A stretch of 64,000 bases of DNA from an uncultured Rhodoblastus sp. (GTDB lineage: Bacteria > Pseudomonadota > Alphaproteobacteria > Rhizobiales > Beijerinckiaceae). Position 1 is the first letter of the stretch. Every line of letters begins with the position of its first letter. The DNA is taken from positions 1 to 64,000 of the forward strand of contig NZ_CAIUXT010000201.1 of NCBI RefSeq assembly GCF_903903185.1. The letters run 5' to 3'. The translations under genes and the position numbers were made by a program. The notes below the pieces were generated by a model. The model was not told the origin of the DNA. It saw nothing but the letters and a program-made list of their open reading frames with translations, and did not search any database. Below are positions 1 through 7,470 of this stretch, piece after piece.

Positions 1-40
1 TCACACGCTCACGCAGATCAAAGGAATAGCCTCGCGACAT
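1..40 (-). CDS. IS630-family transposase, N-terminal fragment (runs off left edge)
   Basis: Only the first 13 codons are inside the window; they read MSRGYSFDLRERV. The pattern MSR-Y-S-DLRERV is the usual start of IS630-family transposases, just before their helix-turn-helix. The ATG at 38-40 (minus strand) is preceded by GGGAGG at good spacing, so this is a genuine start. The IS end must lie to the right of it, probably within about 150 bases, but I could not define the terminal repeat. The family call rests on 13 residues and is therefore moderate. Whether the rest of the gene is intact cannot be seen. Confidence 0.55.
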   Translation of the reverse strand, partial: MSRGYSFDLRERV

Positions 41-247
41 CCTGCGCCTCCCGATTCAGAGGGAAACCAAGATTCGCCCATTTCCACGCCCAAGGGAATC
101 CCCCAAATCATTCCGATTCACGCCAAGCGGGGACTGCTCTAGCCCCCCAAACTGGCGTGAGGCCTGCGTCGAGGTTGCCGACAGGCCCGGCTTCGTGCGA
201 TGGGGTTCGCGGCTGGATTTTGCAATTCGCGGCAAGGGATCCGACGC

Positions 248-598
248 ATGGAATGGATGATTCGTCCCTCGGGACGCCGGGCTTTTCTCGGGCTTTCGCT
301 GCTTTTCATCGCCGCATCCGGATTGCCGGCGCTGGCGCAGGCTGACAAGAGCCCGCAGGCCTCGCTCCCGAAAATCTTTCATGGCGTCGGCGCGATCACG
401 GGAATTGACGCAGGCGCCGGCGAGGTCAGCATCGACCACGAGGAAATTCCGGGCCTGATGAGCGCCATGGAAATGGCATATCAGGCGCGTCCGCCCAAGG
501 TCCTCGAAGGACTGAAGGCCGGCGACAGGGTCGAGTTCGACGTCGACGGCAAGACGCTGACGATTCTCGCGATCAGGAAACGCGATTCCGGCGGATAG
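248..598 (+). CDS. CusF-like periplasmic copper-binding protein
   Basis: Small (116 aa) exported protein. The start at 248 puts GRRAFLGL near the N terminus, a twin-arginine-like signal, followed by a hydrophobic stretch ending ALAQA. The mature part holds the CusF fold signature: a VSIDHEEIPGL strand with the metal-ligand histidine, then a methionine pair in SAMEMAY, and the LKAGDRVEF closing strand. In E. coli CusF the Cu(I) ligands are one His and two Met plus a tryptophan; here the Trp position appears to be replaced by Leu/Met. It is convergent with a Csp1-like copper store at 710-1144, which supports a role in periplasmic Cu(I) handling. An upstream in-frame ATG at 200 would destroy the signal peptide and is not used. 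Confidence 0.8.
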   Translation: MEWMIRPSGRRAFLGLSLLFIAASGLPALAQADKSPQASLPKIFHGVGAITGIDAGAGEVSIDHEEIPGLMSAMEMAYQARPPKVLEGLKAGDRVEFDVDGKTLTILAIRKRDSGG

Positions 599-604
599 GC
601 TTGT

Positions 605-644
605 CGCGCGCGGGCGAGCCGACCCGACGGCGCGCCCGCGCGCG
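605..644. terminator. GC-rich hairpin between convergent copper genes
   Basis: A perfect 12-bp stem (605-616 pairs with 633-644) made of alternating CG lies between the stop of the CusF-like gene and the stop of the Csp1-like gene. Neither side has a strong T-tract, so termination is inferred from position and stem stability rather than from a textbook intrinsic terminator. Confidence 0.4.
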
Positions 645-709
645 CATTTCATTCGGAGGGACGGACTTCGGCTCGCCAGAACCCTCATCCGCTTTGCTTC
701 GGCTAAGAA

Positions 710-1144
710 TCATGCGCCGATCTTGCGGCATTCGTCGCCGCAGGCCTTGCAGGATTCGGCGCAGGCCTTGCACTCGGCGACTTCGGGATATTTTTCACAT
801 TCCCGCTGGCAGGCGGCGCAGATTTCGGCAGTGGCCTTCGCGAAAGCCGGCGTCTGGCGCGAATTGACTGCAGCGAGCGCCTGAAGCGCGCCGCAGGCGA
901 CGACGACCTGATAGGCGGTGTTGATGCATCCCGTCATCGAATGATCGTTCATCGCCAGCATCCCGATGCAATGGCGCAGGCAGTCGTTGGCTGTGCCGAC
1001 GCAATGGCCGGACAATTCCTGGAGAGCCTTGTATTTTGGCGGATGCATCGTTCCCATGCGCATTTCGCCGGTTTGCGCGCGGGCGTCGGTCGTCGAGAGC
1101 AACGCGGCGGCGCCGGCGGCGGCGAGGAATGCACGGCGTTCCAT
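710..1144 (-). CDS. csp1: Csp1-like copper storage protein (13 Cys, Tat-exported)
   Basis: A 144-aa protein starting MERRAFLAAAG, a twin-arginine signal; AAGGAA lies upstream at good spacing, so the longer upstream reading frame is not needed. The mature protein is rich in CxxxC-type pairs (HC, NDCLRHC, ICAACQREC, ECKACAESCKACGDEC) and contains exactly 13 cysteines. Csp1 of Methylosinus trichosporium is a tetramer of four-helix bundles whose 13 inward-facing Cys bind up to 13 Cu(I) per subunit; number and spacing agree. Inferred role: bulk storage of Cu(I) outside the cytoplasm, for copper enzymes or for detoxification. Neighbouring CusF-like gene supports this. DUF326-type cytosolic stores (Csp3) are the alternative, but they lack a Tat signal. 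Confidence 0.85.
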   Translation of the reverse strand: MERRAFLAAAGAAALLSTTDARAQTGEMRMGTMHPPKYKALQELSGHCVGTANDCLRHCIGMLAMNDHSMTGCINTAYQVVVACGALQALAAVNSRQTPAFAKATAEICAACQRECEKYPEVAECKACAESCKACGDECRKIGA

Positions 1145-1238
1145 GAAGCGGGTTCCTTGTCGGTCCATCCCGGCGGAAGGGTTCGGTCCCGCGGCCGCCG
1201 GCATTGCTCCCAGCATAATCCACTCCTGTCTTCGACGC

Positions 1239-2054
1239 CTATAAAATTTTTGTCTCGCGCGCCGGCCCAGGGAAGAACACATTGACCCTTCGACAATAGT
1301 CCTCGAAAGCCGCGCCGCGCGAGGCCTGCATGTGGCGCTCCAGCGGCGGCACGCCGCTGACATGGACCAGCAGGACATAGATCAGCGCCGGCGCTGCAAA
1401 CGCGATCAGGCCCAACGGATAGGCGCCCGAGAAATCGAGAGCGATCAGCGGCCAGGCGCACCAGAACAGAAATTCGAAAAAATAATTCGGATGGCGCGAA
1501 TGGGCCCAGAGTCCGATGTCGCAGATGCTTCCCCGCGACGCCGTGCGGCGGAATCGCGTCAACTGGGCGTCGGCGAGCCCTTCGCCGAACAGCGCGCCGA
1601 TGGCGAGGAGCGCGCCCGCGACGTCGGTCGCGGCGGGAAAAGCCTGCGGCGCCCTCGCCGCGATGGCGACCGCCACGATCAGCGGCAGGGCCGCCGCCGC
1701 CTGAATCTGCAAAAAAATGAACAATTGCCTGCGGAAATCCGCACCCCATTCGCGCGCCAGCGCCGCATAGCGCGGATCGTCGCCGCCGCCGCGCGTGCGC
1801 GCGACGATATGGGTCGCAAGCCGTCCCGACCAGATCAGGACGAGCGTCGCCGCCAGAAGTTTTCGCCCGAAAGGCGTTTCGGAAGACGGGAAAAAAATCG
1901 CGGCAAGGCTCGCGAGGCCGGTGGCGGCCGACCAGATGGCGTCGATCCAGCCGCTGTTTCCGGTCCTGAGGCGCACGGCCCAGGCGAGGCTCATCGCCAA
2001 AACCATGAAAACAGCGGTAAAGGGGACAAGAACAGACATGGCGGGAATAGACAT
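1239..2054 (-). CDS. DUF1295 (steroid 5-alpha-reductase-like) membrane protein
   Basis: A 271-aa polytopic membrane protein. The start at 2054 (MSIPAMSVLV) has GGAA about ten bases upstream; 2039 is an alternative ATG. Several hydrophobic spans are followed by the family signature around LWAHSRHPNYFFEFLFW and a C-terminal Y-x-x-Y/F-x-R segment (FEDYCRRVNVFFP). DUF1295 proteins resemble NAD(P)H-dependent isoprenyl/steroid reductases and ICMT methyltransferases; the substrate is not known. It is divergent from the lipid-modifying operon starting at 2191, so a role in the same lipid pathway is plausible, but no sigma-E-like promoter is visible on its side. Confidence 0.8.
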   Translation of the reverse strand: MSIPAMSVLVPFTAVFMVLAMSLAWAVRLRTGNSGWIDAIWSAATGLASLAAIFFPSSETPFGRKLLAATLVLIWSGRLATHIVARTRGGGDDPRYAALAREWGADFRRQLFIFLQIQAAAALPLIVAVAIAARAPQAFPAATDVAGALLAIGALFGEGLADAQLTRFRRTASRGSICDIGLWAHSRHPNYFFEFLFWCAWPLIALDFSGAYPLGLIAFAAPALIYVLLVHVSGVPPLERHMQASRGAAFEDYCRRVNVFFPGPARETKIL

Positions 2055-2130
2055 GACGCGATTCCGATGATGTATTGCTTCAACGCAAGCGGCGACGCTT
2101 TGGATTGCAACCGTCGAAGGCGGCGGGTGG

Positions 2131-2158
2131 TGAACCATTGCCGCAGCGGCAACGTAAC
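2131..2158 (+). promoter_or_regulatory. Probable sigma-E (RpoE/ChrR) promoter of the lipid operon
   Basis: TGAACC (2131-2136), 16 bases, CGTAAC (2153-2158). The same arrangement, TGAACC-N16-CGTAA, sits upstream of the rpoE gene on the other strand at 8257-8283, with matching G-rich bases before the -35 element. It lies about 33 bases before the start codon at 2191, a sensible leader length. ECF sigma factors of this class commonly autoregulate, so the shared motif is the best evidence that this operon belongs to the RpoE regulon. Confidence 0.7.
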
Positions 2159-2190
2159 AGCTATTCGACGCTTTTCATCAAGAGGATTGG

Positions 2191-3564
2191 ATGGACCGTT
2201 TTTCTCCCCCGGGCCCGCTCCGCCAGAAAATTGCGGTGGTCGGCTCCGGCGTGTCCGGCCTCGCCTGCGCCTGGCTGTTGTCGGCTAACCATGATGTCGT
2301 TCTCTATGAGGCCGACGCGCGCCTCGGTGGCCATTCGAATACCGTCGAGGTATTGGCCAGAGCGGGCGCCGCCAAGGGCCGGACAATCCCCGTCGATACC
2401 GGCTTCATCGTCTATAACGAGCCGACCTATCCCAATCTGACCGCACTGTTCGCCCATATCGGCGTCAAGACGGCGGAAACCGAAATGTCCTTCGCGGTTT
2501 CTCTCGACCGGGGCGGGTTCGAATATGCCGGCAAGGATTTGCGCGGACTGTTCGCTCAGCCCGCCAATATTCTGAAAACCCGCTTCTGGTCGATGATCGT
2601 CGACCTGTTGCGCTTTTACCGGTCGGCGCCGCGCGACCTCGCCTCGCTCGGCGAAATGAGCCTCGACGATTATCTGAAGCGTGGAAATTACGGCGAGGCT
2701 TTCATCCGCGACCATCTCTATCCGATGGCCGCCGCGATCTGGTCGACTCCGGCGGCCAGCGTCGGCGATTATCCGGCCGCCTCCTTCATCCGCTTCTGTG
2801 AAAATCATGGCCTGTTGAAAATTTTGGGAAGGCCGGTCTGGCGGACCATTCCCGGCGGCTCCCGAACCTATGTCCAGCGTCTGGCTCAGGATATCGGCGA
2901 GATCCGGCGCGGCGCGCTGGTCGCGCAAATCCGGCGGCGCGCCGATGGCGTCGAAGTCGTCGATGCGCGCGGCGGCTCCGATCGTTTCGACCAGGTCGTC
3001 CTCGCCGCTCATGCCGACGACGCGCTCGCCCTGCTGGAACAGCCGAGCGAGGCGGAAAGCCGCATTCTCGGAGCCTTCCGCTATGCCGACAATCAGGCAT
3101 GGCTGCACGACGACCCCGCTTTCATGCCGCGCCGCAAGGCCGCCTGGGCAAGCTGGAATTATCTTTCGGAGGGCGGCGCCGATCCTGCGCTATCGGTCAC
3201 CTACTGGATGAACCGCCTGCAGCCGCTCGGCGCGGCGCCGGAACTTTTCGTCACCCTCAATCCCGCCCGCCCGCCGCGCGAAGAGAGGGTCTATCGCTGC
3301 GAGACCTATCGCCATCCGCAGTTCGACCTCGCCGCGATGCGGGCGCAGAAATTGCTTTGGTCGTTGCAGGGACAGGATCGGGTCTGGTATTGCGGCGCCT
3401 ATTTCGGCGCCGGTTTTCATGAGGACGGCTTGCAGGCGGGGCTTGCAGTCGCCGAACAGCTCGGCGGCGTGAAGCGTCCCTGGCGCGTCGAAAACGAGAG
3501 CGGACGCATTTCCATCGGCCCCGCCCCGGAAACGGCGGCGAGGGAGAAATTGCTGACGCCATGA
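2191..3564 (+). CDS. FAD-dependent amine oxidase-like oxidoreductase (COG2907)
   Basis: A 457-aa flavoprotein. The N terminus has the FAD-binding beta-alpha-beta motif KIAVVGSGVSGLACAWLL followed by the acidic strand end LYEADARLGGHSNTV, and the C terminus the flavin segment WYCGAYFGAGFHEDGLQ. GAGGA precedes the ATG by four bases. It is the first gene of a four-gene operon in which each next start overlaps the previous stop (ATGA). Members of COG2907 sit with DUF1365 and cyclopropane-synthase genes in many bacteria. In Rhodobacter sphaeroides homologues of this pair are sigma-E targets, and a flavin-dependent desaturase (UfaD) acts in bacterial furan fatty acid synthesis; which of these roles applies here is inference. 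Confidence 0.85.
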   Translation: MDRFSPPGPLRQKIAVVGSGVSGLACAWLLSANHDVVLYEADARLGGHSNTVEVLARAGAAKGRTIPVDTGFIVYNEPTYPNLTALFAHIGVKTAETEMSFAVSLDRGGFEYAGKDLRGLFAQPANILKTRFWSMIVDLLRFYRSAPRDLASLGEMSLDDYLKRGNYGEAFIRDHLYPMAAAIWSTPAASVGDYPAASFIRFCENHGLLKILGRPVWRTIPGGSRTYVQRLAQDIGEIRRGALVAQIRRRADGVEVVDARGGSDRFDQVVLAAHADDALALLEQPSEAESRILGAFRYADNQAWLHDDPAFMPRRKAAWASWNYLSEGGADPALSVTYWMNRLQPLGAAPELFVTLNPARPPREERVYRCETYRHPQFDLAAMRAQKLLWSLQGQDRVWYCGAYFGAGFHEDGLQAGLAVAEQLGGVKRPWRVENESGRISIGPAPETAAREKLLTP

Positions 3565-4457
3565 CGACGATAGCCGAAAATGCGACCGCCAAGAACACGG
3601 GGACGACGGAGACGAAGGCCACGGAGTTCTCGTCCCTCGGCGCGCCCGCACTTTATGTCGGCGCCGTCACCCATCGCCGTCTGCGGCCGCGCGAGCACAA
3701 GCTCGCCTATCGCATCTATTCGCTGCTGCTGGATCTCGACCGTCTGGACGAGCTCGACGCCCGGCTGAAACTGTTTTCGCTCGACCGTTTCAACCTGTTT
3801 TCCTTCTACCGCGCCGATCGCGGCGACAAATCGGCGCCTCCCAAATCCTCGGCTAAACTGCGCCAAAGGATCGAGACCTCGATGCGCGGCGCCGGAATCG
3901 AGCCCGACGGCGGCCCGATCTGGCTGCTCACCATGCCGCGCCTGCTGGGCTGGGCCTTCAATCCGATCAGCGTGTTCTATTGCTTCGCCCGGTCGGGCAA
4001 GCTGGCGGCGGTGCTGTGGGAAGTCGACAATACGTTCGGCGAGCGCCACGCCTACATGATTCCGGTGGACGGCGACCCGGAGGACGAAATCCGGCAGGCC
4101 TGCCCGAAGGATTTCCATGTCTCGCCCTTCATGAACATGACGCTCGACTACGCCTTCCGGCTGCGGGTTCCCGGCGAGCGGCTCAACCTCGCCATCGACG
4201 TGTCGGACCTTTCCGGCCTGCTGCTCACCACCCATTATCGCGCCCATCGCCATGAGCTGACCGACGCCAATCTGCTGCGGGTGTTCTTCAGCGTGCCCCT
4301 TTTGACCCTGCGGGTGGTCGGGGGCATCCATTGGGAGGCGCTCAAGCTCTGGCGCAAGGGCATCGGGCTGCGGCCCAAGCCACCGCCGCCTCTGGCTCCT
4401 GTCACTTTCATCAAAACCGCCAGCCCTCATGCGATCCGCAAAGGCCTTTCCGAATGA
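3561..4457 (+). CDS. DUF1365 (COG3496) family protein
   Basis: A 298-aa protein with the DUF1365 hallmarks ALYVGAVTHRRLRPREH near the N terminus, NPISVFYCF in the middle and NTFGERHAYMIP after it, then HVSPFMNM. Its ATG overlaps the TGA of the flavoprotein gene (ATGA at 3561-3564), implying translational coupling. The biochemical activity is not established; the family travels with COG2907 flavoproteins and Cfa-type methyltransferases. In R. sphaeroides the COG3496 member was reported to affect singlet-oxygen-triggered turnover of ChrR (from memory of the literature). Here it lies 3 kb from rpoE-chrR behind a matching promoter. Confidence 0.85.
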   Translation: MTTIAENATAKNTGTTETKATEFSSLGAPALYVGAVTHRRLRPREHKLAYRIYSLLLDLDRLDELDARLKLFSLDRFNLFSFYRADRGDKSAPPKSSAKLRQRIETSMRGAGIEPDGGPIWLLTMPRLLGWAFNPISVFYCFARSGKLAAVLWEVDNTFGERHAYMIPVDGDPEDEIRQACPKDFHVSPFMNMTLDYAFRLRVPGERLNLAIDVSDLSGLLLTTHYRAHRHELTDANLLRVFFSVPLLTLRVVGGIHWEALKLWRKGIGLRPKPPPPLAPVTFIKTASPHAIRKGLSE

Positions 4458-5701
4458 GCAGCCTCGATTCTTCCTCGCAGCGAACACTGGAACGGACGCG
4501 AAAGGGCCGGTTCCTCGTCAGTCCCGGCGCCCATGTGCTGCGGCGGCTGCTGAGCCGCCTGCACGTCGGCCGGTTGGTCGTGCAATTGCCGTCGGGAGAA
4601 AGCTGCGAAGGGCGCGGACCGGTTCCGGGGCCGGAGGCCTCGCTGCGCATCGTCCATCACCGGGCGTTGCGGCGGCTGTTTTCGCGCGGCGACGTCGGTC
4701 TGGCCGAAGGCTTCATCGAGGGCGACTGGACCAGTCCCGACCTCGTCGCGCTGATGCGCCTGGCCGCCGCCAATTCGCCGCATATCGGAGCCTTCGTCTC
4801 GGGCTCGCCGATCTTCCGCCTGCTCAACCGGATGCAGCTGCGTTTCAAGTCCAATTCCCGGCGCGGCAGCCGCAGCAACATCATGAGCCATTACGACCTC
4901 GGCAATGAATTCTTCCAGCTCTGGCTCGATCCGACCCTGCTCTATTCCTCGGCCGTCTGGCATGAGGACACGCCGGATCTCGAAAGCGCGCAGCAGAACA
5001 AGCTGGCGCGCATCGTCGAAAGCCTCGGAATTCGCGGCGGCGAGCATGTGCTCGAAATCGGTTGCGGCTGGGGCGCTTTGGCGCGGCGTCTCGTCGAAGC
5101 GGGAGCGGGACGCGTAACCGGCCTCACCCTGTCGCCGTCGCAACTGGCCTTCGCGCAAAAATCCCTTGCCGGCGTCGAGGCCGGTGAAAAAGTCGATCTG
5201 CGGCTGCAGGATTATCGCGACGTGTCCGGACAGTTCGACCGCGTCGTCTCCATCGAGATGATCGAGGCGGTGGGAGAGGCCTATTGGCCGGCCTATTTCG
5301 GCAAGATCGCGCAGGTGCTCAAATCCGGTGGGCGGGCGCTGATCCAGGCCATCACCATCGAGGACGAGCGTTTCGACGATTACCGCGCCCGGCCGGACTT
5401 CATCCAGCGCCACATTTTCCCCGGCGGCTTCCTGCCCTGCCCCACGGCGATGGCGCAACAGGCCGAGCGCGCCGGGCTGCGCCTCGTGTCCGTGGAGAAT
5501 TTCGGCCTGTCCTATGCGAAAACCCTGGCCGAATGGCGCCGGCGTTTCGAGGCGCGCCGCGACGAGGTCGCGGCGCAGGGCTTCGATGAGCGCTTCCAGC
5601 GCCTGTGGACCTATTACCTGTGCTATTGCGAAGCCGCCTTCCGCGAAAAGGCGACCGACGTCGGCTTCTACCTGCTTGAAAAAACCGGAGCGAGCGCATG
5701 A
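4454..5701 (+). CDS. cfa: Cyclopropane-fatty-acyl-phospholipid synthase-type SAM methyltransferase
   Basis: A 415-aa enzyme; ATG at 4454 overlaps the previous TGA. The N-terminal lipid-binding part contains LAEGFIEGDW, followed by SHYDLGNEFFQLWLDP and the SAM-binding motif HVLEIGCGWGALA, then MIEAVGEAYW and the conserved RPDFIQRHIFPGG segment. These are diagnostic of the CfaB/Mycolic acid methyltransferase family, which methylates double bonds of phospholipid acyl chains at the inner membrane. The product could be a cyclopropane, or a methyl-branched unsaturated chain as made by UfaM in furan fatty acid synthesis; sequence alone does not decide. Operon context and the upstream sigma-E-like promoter link it to oxidative membrane stress. 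Confidence 0.88.
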   Translation: MSSLDSSSQRTLERTRKGRFLVSPGAHVLRRLLSRLHVGRLVVQLPSGESCEGRGPVPGPEASLRIVHHRALRRLFSRGDVGLAEGFIEGDWTSPDLVALMRLAAANSPHIGAFVSGSPIFRLLNRMQLRFKSNSRRGSRSNIMSHYDLGNEFFQLWLDPTLLYSSAVWHEDTPDLESAQQNKLARIVESLGIRGGEHVLEIGCGWGALARRLVEAGAGRVTGLTLSPSQLAFAQKSLAGVEAGEKVDLRLQDYRDVSGQFDRVVSIEMIEAVGEAYWPAYFGKIAQVLKSGGRALIQAITIEDERFDDYRARPDFIQRHIFPGGFLPCPTAMAQQAERAGLRLVSVENFGLSYAKTLAEWRRRFEARRDEVAAQGFDERFQRLWTYYLCYCEAAFREKATDVGFYLLEKTGASA

Positions 5702-6093
5702 AAATCCTGGCTGTCTATGTCGCGACCCTCGTGGTTTTTCTCGGCGTGGATTTCATCTGGCTCGGCCGCATGGGCGACGCCTTCTATCGTCCGGCCATGG
5801 GCGACATGGCGCTGACCGACTTCCGGCTCGCGCCGGCGATCGTCTTCTATCTGCTCTATGCCTTTGGCGTGGTGTTTTTCGCGGTCAATCCCGCCTTGGC
5901 CTCGGGCGACTGGAAGACCGCGCTGCTGAACGGCTTTTTGCTCGGCCTCGTCGGCTATGGCGTCTACGATCTGACCAATCAGGCGACGCTCAAGTCCTGG
6001 CCGGTGGCGCTGACCCTCGTCGATATGACCTGGGGCGCTTTTCTCACCGGAATCGCAGCGCTGGGCGGCTATGGCGCCGGACGGCTGGTGTAA
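5698..6093 (+). CDS. DUF2177 membrane protein
   Basis: A 131-aa protein with four predicted membrane spans, beginning MKILAVYVATLVVFLGVDF. The signature FIWLGRMGDAFYRPAMGD and the later GVYDLTNQATLKSWP match the DUF2177 family. It overlaps the methyltransferase gene by ATGA and ends the operon. Members of this family are found next to cfa-like and DUF1365 genes; no activity is known. Presumably it acts in the inner membrane on, or in transport of, the modified lipid. Confidence 0.82.
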   Translation: MKILAVYVATLVVFLGVDFIWLGRMGDAFYRPAMGDMALTDFRLAPAIVFYLLYAFGVVFFAVNPALASGDWKTALLNGFLLGLVGYGVYDLTNQATLKSWPVALTLVDMTWGAFLTGIAALGGYGAGRLV

Positions 6094-6094
6094 G

Positions 6095-6120
6095 AAAAAC
6101 CGGGCCGCGCAGCGGCCCGG
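6095..6120 (-). terminator. Intrinsic terminator for the His/Arg-repeat gene
   Basis: Perfect 9-bp GC stem (6100-6108 with 6112-6120, loop GCA). Read on the minus strand it is followed immediately by GTTTTTC, so it terminates the minus-strand gene ending at 6150. On the plus strand there is no T-tract, although the stem may protect the 3' end of the lipid operon mRNA. Confidence 0.7.
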
Positions 6121-6149
6121 GCAAGATCGAAAAAAACCGCTCGGGGCGG

Positions 6150-6473
6150 TCAGCGCCAGCGGCAGATGCGTCGTCCATGGCTCCACCAGCAAACCTGGTG
6201 GCGGCGATGGTGGTGATGGACGACCACCGGGCGACGATGGTGATGGTGATGAACGACGACCGGACGGCGATGGTGGTGGCGGACAGCCGGACGGCGATGG
6301 TGGACGACGACCTGGGCCTTTTCGATCGGCGCTTCGATCGGTCCGGACCGGATTGACGCCGGCGCGATGGGCGCGGCGTCGGCGGCGCCCGCGATCAGGC
6401 CGACCGTCAGCGCGAAGGCGACGGCGGCCCTTTGCAGACCCGTCAGTATGCTGTTGTTATCGACCAATGCCAT
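6150..6473 (-). CDS. Exported histidine/arginine-repeat protein of unknown function
   Basis: A 107-aa protein. AAGGAG seven bases before the ATG at 6473 fixes the start (an upstream ATG at 6500 lacks it). The first 43 residues form a signal peptide ending near AADAAP. The mature half is an imperfect repeat of RRPVVVHHHH (three or four copies) with about twenty His, and ends VCWWSHGRRICRWR, a Trp/Arg/Cys tail seen in small exported proteins of related bacteria. His clusters suggest metal binding and Arg clusters nucleic acid, LPS or phospholipid contact; neither is shown. It lies between the lipid operon and chrR, transcribed towards the former, and has its own terminator. Confidence 0.75.
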   Translation of the reverse strand: MALVDNNSILTGLQRAAVAFALTVGLIAGAADAAPIAPASIRSGPIEAPIEKAQVVVHHRRPAVRHHHRRPVVVHHHHHRRPVVVHHHHRRHQVCWWSHGRRICRWR

Positions 6474-6810
6474 GGCGAAGCTCCTTGCGTCCCGCTTCAT
6501 TGCTACATCCCGCTTCGGCGGCGGTCAAACCCGCATTGGCCGCGCGGCGGCCGGGCGTCTCCGGCTGCCGCGCCCGATCCCGCGGTCTTTGCCGGTTTGC
6601 ACGTCCGGCTTCGCGCGAGAGACCCGGCTGAGGCGCTATAGTCCATTGCACGCGGGACGAGGAGCGTCAGGGTCAAGGGGCTTGCAAGCTTTGGAAAAAT
6701 GCGGGCGCCCGGCTCCCGTGGTTCGAGACGCGCCTGTCCATGGCACAGGGAACGAATTTCATGAGGGCGGCCTCCCGGCGAGGAGGCCCGGCACAGGCGC
6801 CGAAAACCGG
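6474..6810. other. Intergenic, no gene seen
   Basis: Between the His/Arg-repeat gene start and the chrR stop. It must hold the promoter of the repeat gene, but I find no convincing -35/-10 pair. A 7-bp stem (6769-6775 with 6782-6788) just after chrR may end the rpoE-chrR transcript; it lacks a T-tract. Confidence 0.4.
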
Positions 6811-7470
6811 CTAAATCCCCATCAGCGGCTGAAACATCCGCCCCATCAGGGAATTGATGAGCAGGGGCTGTTCGACCGCGGCGATGCACAGACATTCTCC
6901 CCCGTCGGTCACCCGGGGTTCGTGGTCGCAAAGCTCCTCGTCCGCCTCGATCAGGTCGCCGGGACCGTAAAGGCCTCGCGAGTCGCTGAATCGACCGTAG
7001 AGCACCTGCGTCAGTTCGAGCCCGCGATGGGCATGGGCCGGCGCCTTGTGACCGGCGGCGATCTTGAGCAGCACCACGCGTTCGTCGGGCGCGTCGGCCA
7101 GACGCACGCGCGCCCAGCGTAGATTGGGGTTGATGAAGCGCCACGGGCCGATCTCGCTGCCCGCAAGCGCCGCCGGCAGGGCGAAGCCATTCGGCAGGAC
7201 GGGCGCCTGTTTTCGCCATCGCCGTCTTTCGGGCGGGACGGGACCAGCGTCGATAGTCAGGAAAATCCTTTCCAGTTGCGACGACGAAACCGGGGCCGGC
7301 GGGAGGTTTTCGAGCAGCGCGCCGCCCATGGCCTCGAACAACTTGACCCGGTCGCGGCAATGAGGACAGGATTCGAGATGAATGGAGACCACAAGGCGCG
7401 GTCCCGCCCCGAGATTTCCTGCGGCGAGTCGCATCAGGGTTTGGTCGCTTGGATGCCGGAAAGCGGTCAC
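6811..7470 (-). CDS. chrR: ChrR-type zinc anti-sigma factor with C-terminal cupin
   Basis: A 219-aa protein whose start overlaps the rpoE stop (ATGA, 7467-7470). The N-terminal zinc anti-sigma domain has H6, H31, C35 and C38, exactly the four zinc ligands of Rhodobacter sphaeroides ChrR, within the motif IHLESCPHC. The C-terminal domain is a cupin: H146 and H148 (PAHAHRGLE), E152 and H183 (LCDHEPR) are the likely metal-binding residues. In Rhodobacter the cupin is needed to sense singlet oxygen, after which ChrR is destroyed and sigma-E freed. Same function is inferred here because of residue-level agreement, coupling to rpoE and the nearby lipid operon. Confidence 0.93.
   Translation of the reverse strand: MTAFRHPSDQTLMRLAAGNLGAGPRLVVSIHLESCPHCRDRVKLFEAMGGALLENLPPAPVSSSQLERIFLTIDAGPVPPERRRWRKQAPVLPNGFALPAALAGSEIGPWRFINPNLRWARVRLADAPDERVVLLKIAAGHKAPAHAHRGLELTQVLYGRFSDSRGLYGPGDLIEADEELCDHEPRVTDGGECLCIAAVEQPLLINSLMGRMFQPLMGI

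Noticed and set aside
56-688. 210-codon minus-strand frame over the CusF-like gene
   Set aside because: Opposes a gene with clear signal peptide and copper motif; no ribosome site or family match.
2055-2130. Sigma-E promoter for the DUF1295 gene on the minus strand
   Set aside because: No TGAACC-N16-CGTAA in that orientation; regulation with the lipid operon cannot be claimed from sequence.
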